Shown one piece after another: positions 1 through 5,841 of a stretch of DNA of 6,764 nucleotides. This DNA comes from Desulfobulbaceae bacterium (lineage in GTDB: Bacteria; Desulfobacterota; Desulfobulbia; Desulfobulbales; Desulfobulbaceae). The stretch covers positions 1 to 6,764 of the forward strand of contig JALSNT010000630.1 in the NCBI GenBank assembly GCA_026986885.1, given 5' to 3'. A model generated the notes under the pieces. It did no database searches. It was not told where the DNA came from and was given only the letters and a program-made list of their open reading frames with translations. Position 1 is the stretch's first letter; each line of letters starts with the position of its first letter. The translations under genes were made by a program, and so were the position numbers.

Positions 1-13
1 GTGTAATCCTCAA
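1..13 (-). promoter_or_regulatory. Possible ribosome binding site of a minus-strand gene just left of the window
   Basis: Read on the minus strand, the last bases before the edge are TTTGAGGATTACAC. GAGGA (positions 11 to 7) is a good Shine-Dalgarno core, and six further bases remain before the window ends. A start codon would therefore be expected at or just beyond position 1. No part of the coding sequence is visible, so the gene cannot be named. Together with the Fur-like site at 51-69 this suggests an iron-controlled gene reading leftwards. Confidence 0.35.
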
Positions 14-50
14 ACGTATTTTTCTCTAATTTAAGCGCCCTGTTCTTGTG

Positions 51-69
51 GATATTGATAATTATTACC
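51..69 (-). promoter_or_regulatory. Fur-box-like operator
   Basis: GATATTGATAATTATTACC matches the classical Fur consensus GATAATGATAATCATTATC at 16 of 19 positions and keeps the three-hexamer layout. Fur represses iron-uptake genes when iron is sufficient. The only gene it could control from here by a conventional arrangement is one transcribed leftwards out of the window, because the hydrolase gene to its right ends at 140 and also reads leftwards. The surrounding DNA is AT-rich, as expected of a promoter, but no single -35/-10 pair stands out. The match is seen directly; the regulator and target are inferred. Confidence 0.55.
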
Positions 70-116
70 TCTTAATGTAACATATAATCATTCCTCGGTA
101 GAAAGCAGAAAATTCT

Positions 117-128
117 CACTAATTAGTG
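117..128. repeat. 12-bp perfect palindrome after the hydrolase gene
   Basis: CACTAATTAGTG is a perfect palindrome lying 12 bp beyond the stop codon of the hydrolase gene. Read on the minus strand it is followed by GAGAATTTTCT. As a hairpin it would have only about five pairs and no proper T-run, so it is a weak terminator at best. It could equally be an operator or chance in AT-rich DNA. Confidence 0.25.
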
Positions 129-139
129 GTGGATCAATA

Positions 140-919
140 TCAAGCGCTGAAAATCCGGGTGAGTTCTTTCTTCAGCGAAGACGAAAAGAGCAGATCATCA
201 TGACTGTATCCGGAAAACTCTTTCATGACAGCCGGACTGTGAATATGTCGACGCAGCCGCGCTACATGCAGAGGAGCGACGACGTCATCATCGGCGGAAT
301 TAAAGACAAAAACAGGAGCGGTTATTTTTTCAGCAAAATCTGCTGTATCAAACTTATAGCGAATGAAGAGTTCAGGGACAAAAAATGCCTTGGCCCGAAC
401 AAGGGAACGAACCGAGTCAAAAGGTGCCACCAGGACCACCCATTTCGGCTCTCGCTGTGATGCAACATAAGAAGCAATGGACGAGCCAAGGCTGTATCCC
501 ATCAGGGCGACATTGTCATATTGCCGTACCGTCCAGTCATAGGCCTTCAGACTGTCGGCAAGGACGTGTTTTTCCGTGGCCCGCCCCTGACTTTTCCCGT
601 ATCCACGATAATTAAAAGCAACCCATCGCACATCAGGATATTCACTGGATAACTTCTGAACCAGGCCGACACTGTCCTGTTCCTTGCCGCCAAGATAAAA
701 AATGGTTAAAGACGCATGTTCAGGCTCATAGGTTATACCCTCGACCTTTACGCCCGGCGCAACCTGTAACGGATGCAGACGATAACGATCGGTATGCCCC
801 CTGAACCAGTCCCTGTTAGGATAATACCTCGGTGAAAAGACATAGTGACGCTGGGGAAAATAGAATAAAAAAAGTAAAAACACAAACAGGCAAACGCCCG
901 GTAATGCCCATGCAGCCAT
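140..919 (-). CDS. Membrane-anchored alpha/beta hydrolase (serine hydrolase of the YfhR/Bem46/ABHD13 kind)
   Basis: A 259-residue protein. Residues 4-20 form a hydrophobic N-terminal segment that probably anchors it in the inner membrane; no signal cleavage site is obvious. The catalytic domain shows an oxyanion-loop region FYLGGKEQ (74-81), NYRGYGKS (103-110), the nucleophile elbow GYSLGSS with Ser143, a strand followed by NSADDDVVAP with the acidic residue at about Asp211, and SGYSHDD with His240. This gives a complete Ser-Asp-His triad, and the length is normal for the family. The ATG is supported by AAGGAG on the minus strand (complement of 928-933), eight bases upstream. Related proteins are esterase- or peptidase-like with mostly unknown substrates, and no substrate can be given here. 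The gene stands alone, oriented away from the pst operon. A soluble lipase or thioesterase role is an alternative; the fold assignment is firm. Confidence 0.9.
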   Translation of the reverse strand: MAAWALPGVCLFVFLLFLFYFPQRHYVFSPRYYPNRDWFRGHTDRYRLHPLQVAPGVKVEGITYEPEHASLTIFYLGGKEQDSVGLVQKLSSEYPDVRWVAFNYRGYGKSQGRATEKHVLADSLKAYDWTVRQYDNVALMGYSLGSSIASYVASQREPKWVVLVAPFDSVRSLVRAKAFFVPELFIRYKFDTADFAEKITAPVFVFNSADDDVVAPLHVARLRRHIHSPAVMKEFSGYSHDDLLFSSSLKKELTRIFSA

Positions 920-1320
920 TAATTAGACTCCTTATCTGCGGGGAAAATAAAACCTAAATCCTGCAGTTGTCCGGCATTCGAACGTCGATACAGGCAAATT
1001 TGCTGCGTCAGCTTCACCATTTTTGTGCTCTATTCAGGTAAAATAATCCTATACAACCAAGCACTGCCGTTATTTTTTCAGACGTCACTGCCGGTAATTA
1101 TTACCGTCCCGGCAAATACCCTCAGGTGCTGCATAATACAACCGGGCAGAGCAAAAAAGTCGGCGGGGCAGGGGTTCGATATTTTTAGGCGAAGCGGAAC
1201 GACCATAGCGCCATCTTCAAGTATACAGGGACTGTCGGCAAGTTCATCACAAATACGTTCAAAACAAAAAAATAATCGGAAATTAATACTAACGAAACAG
1301 AAACGTAATGATCAGGAGGT
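920..1320. other. Non-coding stretch between hydrolase and small-ORF region
   Basis: About 400 bp with no gene I can support. The right part is AT-rich. The promoter of the hydrolase gene should lie at its left end on the minus strand, but I could not fix convincing -35 and -10 boxes. An open frame at 1025-1324 on the plus strand has no Shine-Dalgarno, an unstructured Ser/Lys/Gln-rich composition and no recognisable motif, so it is not called. The only clear structural element is the inverted repeat at 1092-1106, listed separately. Confidence 0.5.
1092..1106. repeat. 15-bp inverted repeat, possible operator
   Basis: CGGTAATTATTACCG is a perfect inverted repeat with 7-bp arms around a single T. 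It is enclosed by GCCGG (1090-1094) and CCGGC (1108-1112). Bases 1093-1105 (GGTAATTATTACC) match 12 of 13 bases of the right part of the Fur-like site at 57-69. It lies about 170 bp upstream of the hydrolase start and about 260 bp upstream of the small membrane-protein gene. It could be a binding site for a dimeric regulator; no function is shown. Confidence 0.35.
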
Positions 1321-1353
1321 ATGAATCGTCAAATAATTAATATTTTTCCCTAA
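1321..1353 (+). CDS. Possible 10-residue leader peptide upstream of the small membrane protein
   Basis: A very strong Shine-Dalgarno-like AGGAGGT (1314-1320) lies directly against ATG 1321, which opens the frame MNRQIINIFP and stops with TAA at 1351-1353. The spacing is too short for efficient initiation, and no other start lies at a better distance. The stop codon merges into the ribosome binding site of the next small ORF (TAAGGGTGAG). If translated, it could couple to that gene or act as a leader. It may instead be a chance purine run. Confidence 0.2.
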   Translation: MNRQIINIFP

Positions 1354-1364
1354 GGGTGAGAATC

Positions 1365-1511
1365 ATGATCTATCTTTACCTTTTCCTAACCATCCTCCTG
1401 CTTGTTGCAGTGACAATTTTCTCTATCTCCAGAATTAGAAAATCACACCTTCCTGGAAATGCAAAGATTATAGTCGACGTCTGGAAGTCAGTTTCCCGTC
1501 GTTCCCGTTGA
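1365..1511 (+). CDS. Small single-span membrane protein, 48 residues, function unknown
   Basis: ATG 1365 is preceded by AAGGGTGAG (1352-1360) at a workable distance. The frame encodes 48 residues and ends with TGA at 1509-1511. Residues 2-22 (MIYLYLFLTILLLVAVTIFS and onward) form one strongly hydrophobic helix. A basic segment RIRK (23-26), a mixed stretch and a basic end SVSRRSR follow, so the positive-inside rule places the C terminus in the cytoplasm. This pattern is typical of bacterial small membrane proteins, which often modulate larger membrane complexes. I do not recognise the family. It lies upstream of the pst promoter in the same orientation, but more than 350 bp separates it from pstS and nothing shows that they are linked. 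It could also be a chance open frame or the remnant of a larger gene. Confidence 0.4.
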   Translation: MIYLYLFLTILLLVAVTIFSISRIRKSHLPGNAKIIVDVWKSVSRRSR

Positions 1512-1752
1512 CACGATCCGCTCACAAACCAACGCAATGCTCCACCACCGGCCCCGTAAACCGTCACAGGCGGCCCGTTTTTTGCAGGCCAGCCTGCTCG
1601 CAGATAGGAACTATATATTATGAACAGACGTAGCTGTACAAATATGGGTCATCTCCCCCCCCCGAATGATAGTCCTGTTGCCGTAAAATCGGATAGTTAC
1701 AAACCAGGCGATAGATGGTAGCCCGTCAGTACCAACCATGCCCCGACACAAT
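1512..1752. other. Non-coding stretch upstream of the pst promoter
   Basis: About 240 bp with no gene I can support. It contains a 6-bp-arm inverted repeat (1584-1597) just after a T6 run, and a C9 homopolymer (1655-1663). A 33-residue open frame at 1620-1721 spans the C-run but has a poorly placed ribosome binding site and no recognisable motif. The region may hold untranslated RNA or decayed coding sequence; neither can be shown from one sequence. Confidence 0.4.
1584..1597. repeat. Short GC-rich inverted repeat
   Basis: GCAGGC-CA-GCCTGC has two perfect 6-bp arms around a 2-base centre. The T6 run lies on its left side (1578-1583), so on the plus strand the order is wrong for an intrinsic terminator. 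On the minus strand the hairpin would be followed by A-rich rather than T-rich sequence. The role is unclear. Confidence 0.3.
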
Positions 1753-1792
1753 CTAACAAAATCTGAACAATAATATAATCCCACCCTAACAA
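1753..1792 (+). promoter_or_regulatory. Candidate Pho box: 11-bp-phased half-sites upstream of pstS
   Basis: Hexamers start at exact 11-bp intervals: CTAACA (1753), TGAACA (1764), ATAATC (1775, poor) and CTAACA (1786). Three of the four continue as an xxAACAA heptamer. PhoB and PhoP bind direct repeats with 11-bp periodicity: CTGTCAT-N4 in E. coli, TTAACA-like with N5 in Bacillus. The spacing therefore fits the family even though the half-sites differ from the E. coli consensus. The position directly upstream of pstS, the standard Pho regulon target, supports the reading. The periodicity is seen directly; the regulator is inferred. Confidence 0.55.
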
Positions 1793-1806
1793 AAGGGGTC
1801 TATGGT
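1774..1806 (+). promoter_or_regulatory. Candidate -10 elements of the pst promoter
   Basis: Two options exist. TATAAT at 1774-1779 is a perfect -10 hexamer inside the phased-repeat array; it lacks a TTGACA-like -35 and would rely on activator bound at the repeats to its left. TATGGT at 1801-1806 (4 of 6) lies 8-9 bases after the last CTAACA half-site, close to the roughly 10-base gap between Pho box and -10 in E. coli pstS. The first gives an untranslated leader of roughly 95 bases, the second roughly 70. They cannot be told apart without mapping the transcript start. Confidence 0.4.
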
Positions 1807-1879
1807 GCCCTCTGTAACAATCACACCATTAATGCCGTACGGTGCGGCTAAGCAATTAACTATTTTATCGGAGGAACAT

Positions 1880-2911
1880 ATGAAAAGGAGTACATTTGTC
1901 AAAGCGGCCGTTATGGCCCTGGCACTCACTGTTGCAGCGGGCAGCTCCGCCATTGCCGGCAAAACCAGAATAACCGGTTCCGGGGCCAGCTTTCCCTTCC
2001 CCATCTATTCAACCTGGTTTAAGATCTACAGTCGTGCGCACAAGGACATTATTGTTGATTACCAGTCCAAGGGCAGCGGTGCCGGCATCCGTGATTTCAT
2101 CAATCACACGGTCGATTTTGCCGCCAGTGATGCTGCCATGAACGACAAGGAAATCGCGCAGGTAAAAGAGGGCGTACAGCTTCTGCCCATGATTGCAGGG
2201 GAGATAGTTCTCTCTTACAATTTAAAAGGTGTACCTGAGTTGAAGTTGTCCAGGGATGTATATCCGGCCATCTTTCTGGGGAAGATCACCAAGTGGAACG
2301 ATCCCGCCATCGCCAAGTCCAATCCCGGTGTAAACCTGCCTGATCTTCCCATCACTGTAGTCCATCGGGCCGATTCCAGTGGCACAACCTTTGTCTTTAC
2401 CACCCATTTAAGTGCCATCAGCAATGATTGGAAAAACGGTCCCGGCATCGGCAAAACCGTTAAATGGGCATCGAGCAGCAAGATGGTTGCCGCCCCGAAA
2501 AATGCCGGTGTAACCGCCGTCATCCGCCAGACTCCAGGCGCCATCGGTTATATCGAATATGGATATGCCAAGATGGCCAAGGTACCCATGGTTTCTCTGC
2601 AGAACAAGGAAGGCAATTATATCAAACCCAGCATGAAAAGTGGCCAGGCCGCACTGGCAAACGCAAAAATTCCGGCAGATATGCGGGTATGGCTTCCCAA
2701 TCCGGACGGCAAGGATTCTTATCCTATTGCCACCTACACATGGATGTTATTTTACAAAAAATATGCCGATCCCAAGAAGGCTGCCATCCTGAAAGATCTG
2801 GTCAAGTTCTGCCTGCATGACGGCCAGAAAATGGCGGACAAACTGGGATATATCCCCCTGCCGGCCAATGTTGTGAAAAAAGTGGAAGCCGCTTCACACA
2901 ATATCCAGTAA
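1880..2911 (+). CDS. pstS: Periplasmic phosphate-binding protein PstS
   Basis: A 343-residue substrate-binding protein of the high-affinity phosphate ABC transporter. It captures inorganic phosphate in the periplasm and hands it to PstCA. The start at 1880 is chosen over an in-frame ATG at 1802 because GGAGG (1870-1874) precedes it and a clean Sec signal peptide follows: KR near the N terminus, a hydrophobic core, and cleavage after AIA at about residue 26. There is no lipobox Cys, so the mature protein should be soluble. Phosphate-loop motifs of the family are visible: TGSGASFPFPIYSTW just after the signal, SKGSGAG, DFAASDAAM, and RADSSGTT. The length is normal (E. coli PstS is 346). It is the first gene of pstSCAB, behind a Pho-box-like array, and is followed by a hairpin that probably raises its yield relative to the rest. 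Identification is secure. Confidence 0.97.
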   Translation: MKRSTFVKAAVMALALTVAAGSSAIAGKTRITGSGASFPFPIYSTWFKIYSRAHKDIIVDYQSKGSGAGIRDFINHTVDFAASDAAMNDKEIAQVKEGVQLLPMIAGEIVLSYNLKGVPELKLSRDVYPAIFLGKITKWNDPAIAKSNPGVNLPDLPITVVHRADSSGTTFVFTTHLSAISNDWKNGPGIGKTVKWASSSKMVAAPKNAGVTAVIRQTPGAIGYIEYGYAKMAKVPMVSLQNKEGNYIKPSMKSGQAALANAKIPADMRVWLPNPDGKDSYPIATYTWMLFYKKYADPKKAAILKDLVKFCLHDGQKMADKLGYIPLPANVVKKVEAASHNIQ

Positions 2912-2938
2912 AAACGTTTAACACTACGGTAACGAAAA

Positions 2939-2984
2939 CAGCCGGTTGCATGGCATCATGTCATGTAAGCGGCTGCTTTTCTTT
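2939..2984 (+). terminator. Hairpin with T-rich tail between pstS and pstC (attenuator or RNA stabiliser)
   Basis: Arms 2939-2952 and 2962-2975 pair over 14 positions with one G-G mismatch and one G-U pair, starting CAGCCG/CGGCTG, with a 9-base loop. The tail is CTTTTCTTT. The arrangement is that of an intrinsic terminator, interrupted by one C. pstC is needed for transport and no clear promoter follows, so partial termination is more likely than a full stop. A hairpin of this kind can also protect the pstS 3' end from exonucleases. Both effects would give excess PstS. Confidence 0.65.
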
Positions 2985-3010
2985 CCTCCATCCATCGGAG
3001 TATATACGTC

Positions 3011-3988
3011 ATGGATTTACCTGTAACCAATCAGGCAGTAACTCCTGAGGATTCCATCTGTCAACCACCGTCTGCCGGGGATAAACTTGTTGATAAAATA
3101 TTCAGGGCCCTGACCTTTGCCTTTGCCTGGCTCACCCTGTTTCTGATTGTCTATATTGTCTATCGTATCGGCGGCACGGCCCTACCGGCAATAAAAGAAC
3201 GGGGACTGGGTTTCCTGACCGGCACGACCTGGGATCCTAACCAGCAGATATACGGTATCCTGCCGGAGATATGGGGGACAATGTACAGCTCCTTACTGGC
3301 ACTCTTTATCGGTGGTTTTTTCGGCATCGCCATTGCCGTCTTCCTGACCCAGGATTTTCTGCCGCACAAGATTCGAATAGTGCTGAAATCAACCATTGAG
3401 CTGCTCGCCGCCATCCCAAGTGTTGTCTACGGTCTATGGGGAATCTTCGTTCTCATCCCGCTGATTCGCCCCCTGGCCGATTGGCTTTTTGTACATCTGG
3501 GCTGGCTGCCATTTTTCAGTACCACATTAAGCGGTCCGGGTATGTTTCCAGCCGCCCTGGTACTCTCCATTATGATCCTGCCGACGGTGGCGGCCATCTC
3601 CCAGGACGCCCTCAGTGCCATCCCTGCCAAAATAAAAGAGGCGGCATTCGGTATGGGAACGACTCGCTGGGAGGCCATTCTTAAAGTTTTGTTACCAACG
3701 GCAGCCAGGGGTATTTTCGGAGCCCTTGTCCTTGGATTAGGTCGTGCCCTTGGCGAGACCATGGCCCTGGCCATGCTGGTGGGTAACTCCAACCAGCTTA
3801 CCCTGTCGCTTTTTTCTCCGGCCAATACACTGGCAGCACTGCTTGCCCTGAACTTTCCCGAGGCCAGTGACCTTGAGATCGGAGTGCTGATGTACGCAGC
3901 CGTTATCCTGCTGGTAATCACCCTGCTCGTTAATATAGGCGGTGAAATGATCATTTCCTATTCCGAGCGTTCAGGAGGAAGAAAATGA
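3011..3988 (+). CDS. pstC: Phosphate ABC transporter permease PstC
   Basis: A 325-residue inner-membrane permease, one half of the phosphate channel. Six hydrophobic segments can be seen at about 32-52, 89-113, 125-150, 179-198, 232-258 and 291-312. A hydrophilic N-terminal tail of about 25 residues precedes them. The cytoplasmic EAA coupling loop that contacts the ATPase is IKEAAFGMGTTRWEAILKV (208-226) followed by LLPTAARGI. The family-typical AIPSVVYGLWG (134-144) and GRALGETMA (244-252) are also present. The length is close to E. coli PstC (319). The start is supported by CGGAG (2996-3000). The stop overlaps the pstA start as ATGA, which indicates translational coupling. Nothing is missing, and the assignment over pstA rests on gene order and these motifs. 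Confidence 0.96.
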   Translation: MDLPVTNQAVTPEDSICQPPSAGDKLVDKIFRALTFAFAWLTLFLIVYIVYRIGGTALPAIKERGLGFLTGTTWDPNQQIYGILPEIWGTMYSSLLALFIGGFFGIAIAVFLTQDFLPHKIRIVLKSTIELLAAIPSVVYGLWGIFVLIPLIRPLADWLFVHLGWLPFFSTTLSGPGMFPAALVLSIMILPTVAAISQDALSAIPAKIKEAAFGMGTTRWEAILKVLLPTAARGIFGALVLGLGRALGETMALAMLVGNSNQLTLSLFSPANTLAALLALNFPEASDLEIGVLMYAAVILLVITLLVNIGGEMIISYSERSGGRK

Positions 3989-4860
3989 GTTCATCAATCA
4001 ATTTCAATAGAAATCTCATGGAGGCCAGGGCATTAAAAAGCTTTGCCCTCAGCACGATTACGGTTTGCTGTGCAGTTTCGGCATGTATCCCGTTGTTCTC
4101 CGTGCTCTACATGCTTATTATTCGCGGCGGTAAACGTTTATCACTGGAGCTGTTCACTTCCCTGCCGCCAACCTCCTTTGACAGCGGCGGCGGTTTCGGC
4201 AATGCCATCCTCGGCACCCTGGTCATGGTGGGGATCGCCTCGCTCATAGCCGTGCCGTTCGGCATTCTGGCAGCCATTTTCCTGGCTGAATTCGGTGATG
4301 AAACCCGCATTGCCACCATTGCCCGCTTCTGCGCCAAAACCATGACCGGCCTGCCGTCCATTCTGGCCGGTGTCTTTGCCTATGCCGCCGTTGTTATGGT
4401 TACCGGCACCTACTCCGCCGTTGCCGGTGGCGTTGCCCTCTCCCTGCTGATGCTGCCGACCGTGATGCTGACGGCGGAGGAATCCATCAAAATGGTACCC
4501 CGCATCATGCGTGAGGCGGCCGTCGGAATCGGCTGCACGCCCACCCAGGTGATGTGGAAAATCATGCTGCCCGTGGCCATGCCCGGTATGATAACCGGGG
4601 TTATGCTTGCGGTAGCGCGGGCGGCAGGAGAAACGGCCCCCCTGCTTTTCACCGCCTTATTCAGTGACTACTGGATGTTTCAGGGGGGAGCGGGTGACCT
4701 GATGGCGCCCACGGCCTCGCTTGCGGTCCTGATCTATAATTTTTCCAATCAACCGTTTGAAAACCAGATTGAGCTGGCATGGGCTGCCTCTCTGGTGCTG
4801 GTTATGATGGTTTTTATTATCAATATTCTCAGCCGACTCATAGGCCAACGTAAAAAATAA
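3985..4860 (+). CDS. pstA: Phosphate ABC transporter permease PstA
   Basis: A 291-residue inner-membrane permease that pairs with PstC. Hydrophobic segments lie at about 20-46, 73-101, 119-139, 143-163, 199-226 and 262-284. The EAA coupling loop is [20 protein letters not shown] (176-195). [13 protein letters not shown] (121-133), the PstA counterpart of the AIPSVVYG segment of PstC, and [14 protein letters not shown] (211-224) are characteristic of the family. AGGAGG (3973-3978) inside the end of pstC provides the ribosome binding site, and the ATG shares four bases with the pstC stop codon, so equal synthesis of the two permeases is likely. The length is normal for the family. Nothing is unusual. 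Confidence 0.96.
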   Translation: MSSSINFNRNLMEARALKSFALSTITVCCAVSACIPLFSVLYMLIIRGGKRLSLELFTSLPPTSFDSGGGFGNAILGTLVMVGIASLIAVPFGILAAIFLAEFGDETRIATIARFCAKTMTGLPSILAGVFAYAAVVMVTGTYSAVAGGVALSLLMLPTVMLTAEESIKMVPRIMREAAVGIGCTPTQVMWKIMLPVAMPGMITGVMLAVARAAGETAPLLFTALFSDYWMFQGGAGDLMAPTASLAVLIYNFSNQPFENQIELAWAASLVLVMMVFIINILSRLIGQRKK

Positions 4861-4883
4861 GTGCTTTCCCACAGGAGAATACA

Positions 4884-5687
4884 ATGACGTCTTCACAGAC
4901 AACGACCACTGCAGATGATGTGATTATTGACTGCAGAGTTGAAAAAATATTTTATGGTAATTTTCTGGCGGTTCGCAACAGCCATCTGCCGATTCTGAAA
5001 AAGAAGATAACTGGTCTTATCGGCCCTTCCGGCTGCGGAAAAAGTACCGTCCTCAAGAGCATCAACCGGATGAATGACCTTGTGCGAATATTCCGTTTTC
5101 AGGGAAAAATGCTTTTTGAAGGACAGGATCTGTATGCCAAAAATGTTGATCCGGTTAGCGTCCGACGACACATAGGTATGGTTTTTCAGCAGCCGAACCC
5201 CTTTTCCATGTCCATCTATGAAAATGTCGCCTTTGGACTGCGCCTGAATCGCTACAAAGGGGATTACGATGCCCGCGTCGAAGAGGCACTGCGGGGAGCA
5301 GCGCTCTGGGACGAGGTCAAAGACAAACTCAAAAATAACGGTATGTCCCTGTCCGGCGGACAGCAGCAACGGCTCTGTATAGCAAGGGCCATTGCCACCA
5401 AGCCCCCGGTTCTGCTCATGGATGAGCCGTGTTCGGCCCTTGATCCCATTGCCACCAGGCAGGTTGAAGAGCTGATGATCGGCCTGAAAAATGACTATAC
5501 CGTGGTCATTGTAACCCACAACATGCAACAGGCCCAGCGAGTTGCCGACAAGACCGCCTTTTTCGGCGTTGATATCTCCCAGGGTGGAAGAACCGGCTAT
5601 CTGGTTGAAATGGGTGATACCGTTGAGCTGTTCGAGAATCCAAAAGAAAAGTTGACAAAAGAATATCTACGCGGTGAATTCAGTTAA
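4884..5687 (+). CDS. pstB: Phosphate ABC transporter ATPase PstB
   Basis: A 267-residue cytoplasmic ATPase that powers PstCA. In order it has Walker [10 protein letters not shown] (47-55), KSINRMNDL (58-66, the PstB-typical segment after Walker A), the Q-loop [20 protein letters not shown] (101-120), the ABC signature [16 protein letters not shown] (156-171), Walker [14 protein letters not shown] (176-188) and the switch His in VTHNMQQA (210-217). All catalytic residues are intact. AGGAG (4873-4877) lies seven bases before the ATG, 23 bp after pstA. Near the C terminus, [21 protein letters not shown] is longer than the E. coli FMYLGELIEF segment, a variant I believe occurs in some other PstB proteins. 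PstB normally also takes part in Pho signalling with PhoU and PhoR, but none of those genes is in this window. Confidence 0.97.
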   Translation: MTSSQTTTTADDVIIDCRVEKIFYGNFLAVRNSHLPILKKKITGLIGPSGCGKSTVLKSINRMNDLVRIFRFQGKMLFEGQDLYAKNVDPVSVRRHIGMVFQQPNPFSMSIYENVAFGLRLNRYKGDYDARVEEALRGAALWDEVKDKLKNNGMSLSGGQQQRLCIARAIATKPPVLLMDEPCSALDPIATRQVEELMIGLKNDYTVVIVTHNMQQAQRVADKTAFFGVDISQGGRTGYLVEMGDTVELFENPKEKLTKEYLRGEFS

Positions 5688-5766
5688 ACGAGGCGTTCCT
5701 TTGTCTGATAACTGCAAATAACAAAAAGGGACCGGTCGGAACTTTCCATGCACCGCTCTGGCAAAT

Positions 5767-5838
5767 ATGGAACAGCCGAAGACAAAAGGTTACATTGCCA
5801 AATCGGTAGAATATTTTCGCCGCCCTGAAAAAACATGA
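5767..5838 (+). CDS. Possible 23-residue upstream ORF, in frame with the Fic-like gene
   Basis: ATG 5767 opens MEQPKTKGYIAKSVEYFRRP and three more residues, ending at TGA 5836-5838. This frame is the same as that of the Fic-like gene, whose ATG comes three bases after the TGA (TGACCTATG). No Shine-Dalgarno is seen before either ATG. The composition is plausible for protein. It may be a leader that couples translation to the next gene, a former N terminus cut by a nonsense change, or chance; the frame is open only from 5722. The Fic inhibitory motif (S/T)xxxE(G/N) is absent, so I do not call it an antitoxin. Confidence 0.2.
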   Translation: MEQPKTKGYIAKSVEYFRRPEKT

Positions 5839-5841
5839 CCT

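Noticed and set aside
200..615. Plus-strand frames opposite the hydrolase gene
   Set aside because: They overlap an intact hydrolase with a full catalytic triad and lack start signals.
1025..1324. 99-codon plus-strand open frame
   Set aside because: It has no Shine-Dalgarno, low-complexity Ser/Lys/Gln-rich sequence and no motif or coherent hydrophobic pattern. It probably arises by chance in AT-rich intergenic DNA.
1376..1567. 63-codon minus-strand open frame opposite the small membrane protein
   Set aside because: It begins with GTG, has no ribosome binding site and shows no recognisable fold. The plus-strand frame has better start signals and a clear transmembrane helix.
1620..1721. 33-codon plus-strand frame across the C9 run
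   Set aside because: The GGA-like ribosome binding site is too far from the ATG and the peptide has no recognisable feature. It is mentioned only as part of the intergenic description.
1802..1879. N-terminal extension of PstS from an upstream ATG
   Set aside because: The 26 extra residues would precede a standard signal peptide. GGAGG before ATG 1880 fits far better, and a candidate -10 overlaps the upstream ATG.
3427..3954. 175-codon minus-strand frame opposite pstC
   Set aside because: It is a shadow of the GC-rich permease codons. The composition is Ser/Arg/Ala-rich with no protein pattern.
4893..5528. 211-codon minus-strand frame opposite pstB
   Set aside because: It is fully antisense to an intact, highly conserved ATPase gene and has no motifs or start signals.
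5730..5737. Terminator after pstB at GACCGGTC
   Set aside because: It is only an 8-bp palindrome with no loop and no following T-run, too weak to call.
5767..5838. Antitoxin partner of the Fic-like protein
   Set aside because: The short peptide lacks the (S/T)xxxE(G/N) inhibitory motif, and the Fic-like protein lacks the catalytic His that would need inhibition.
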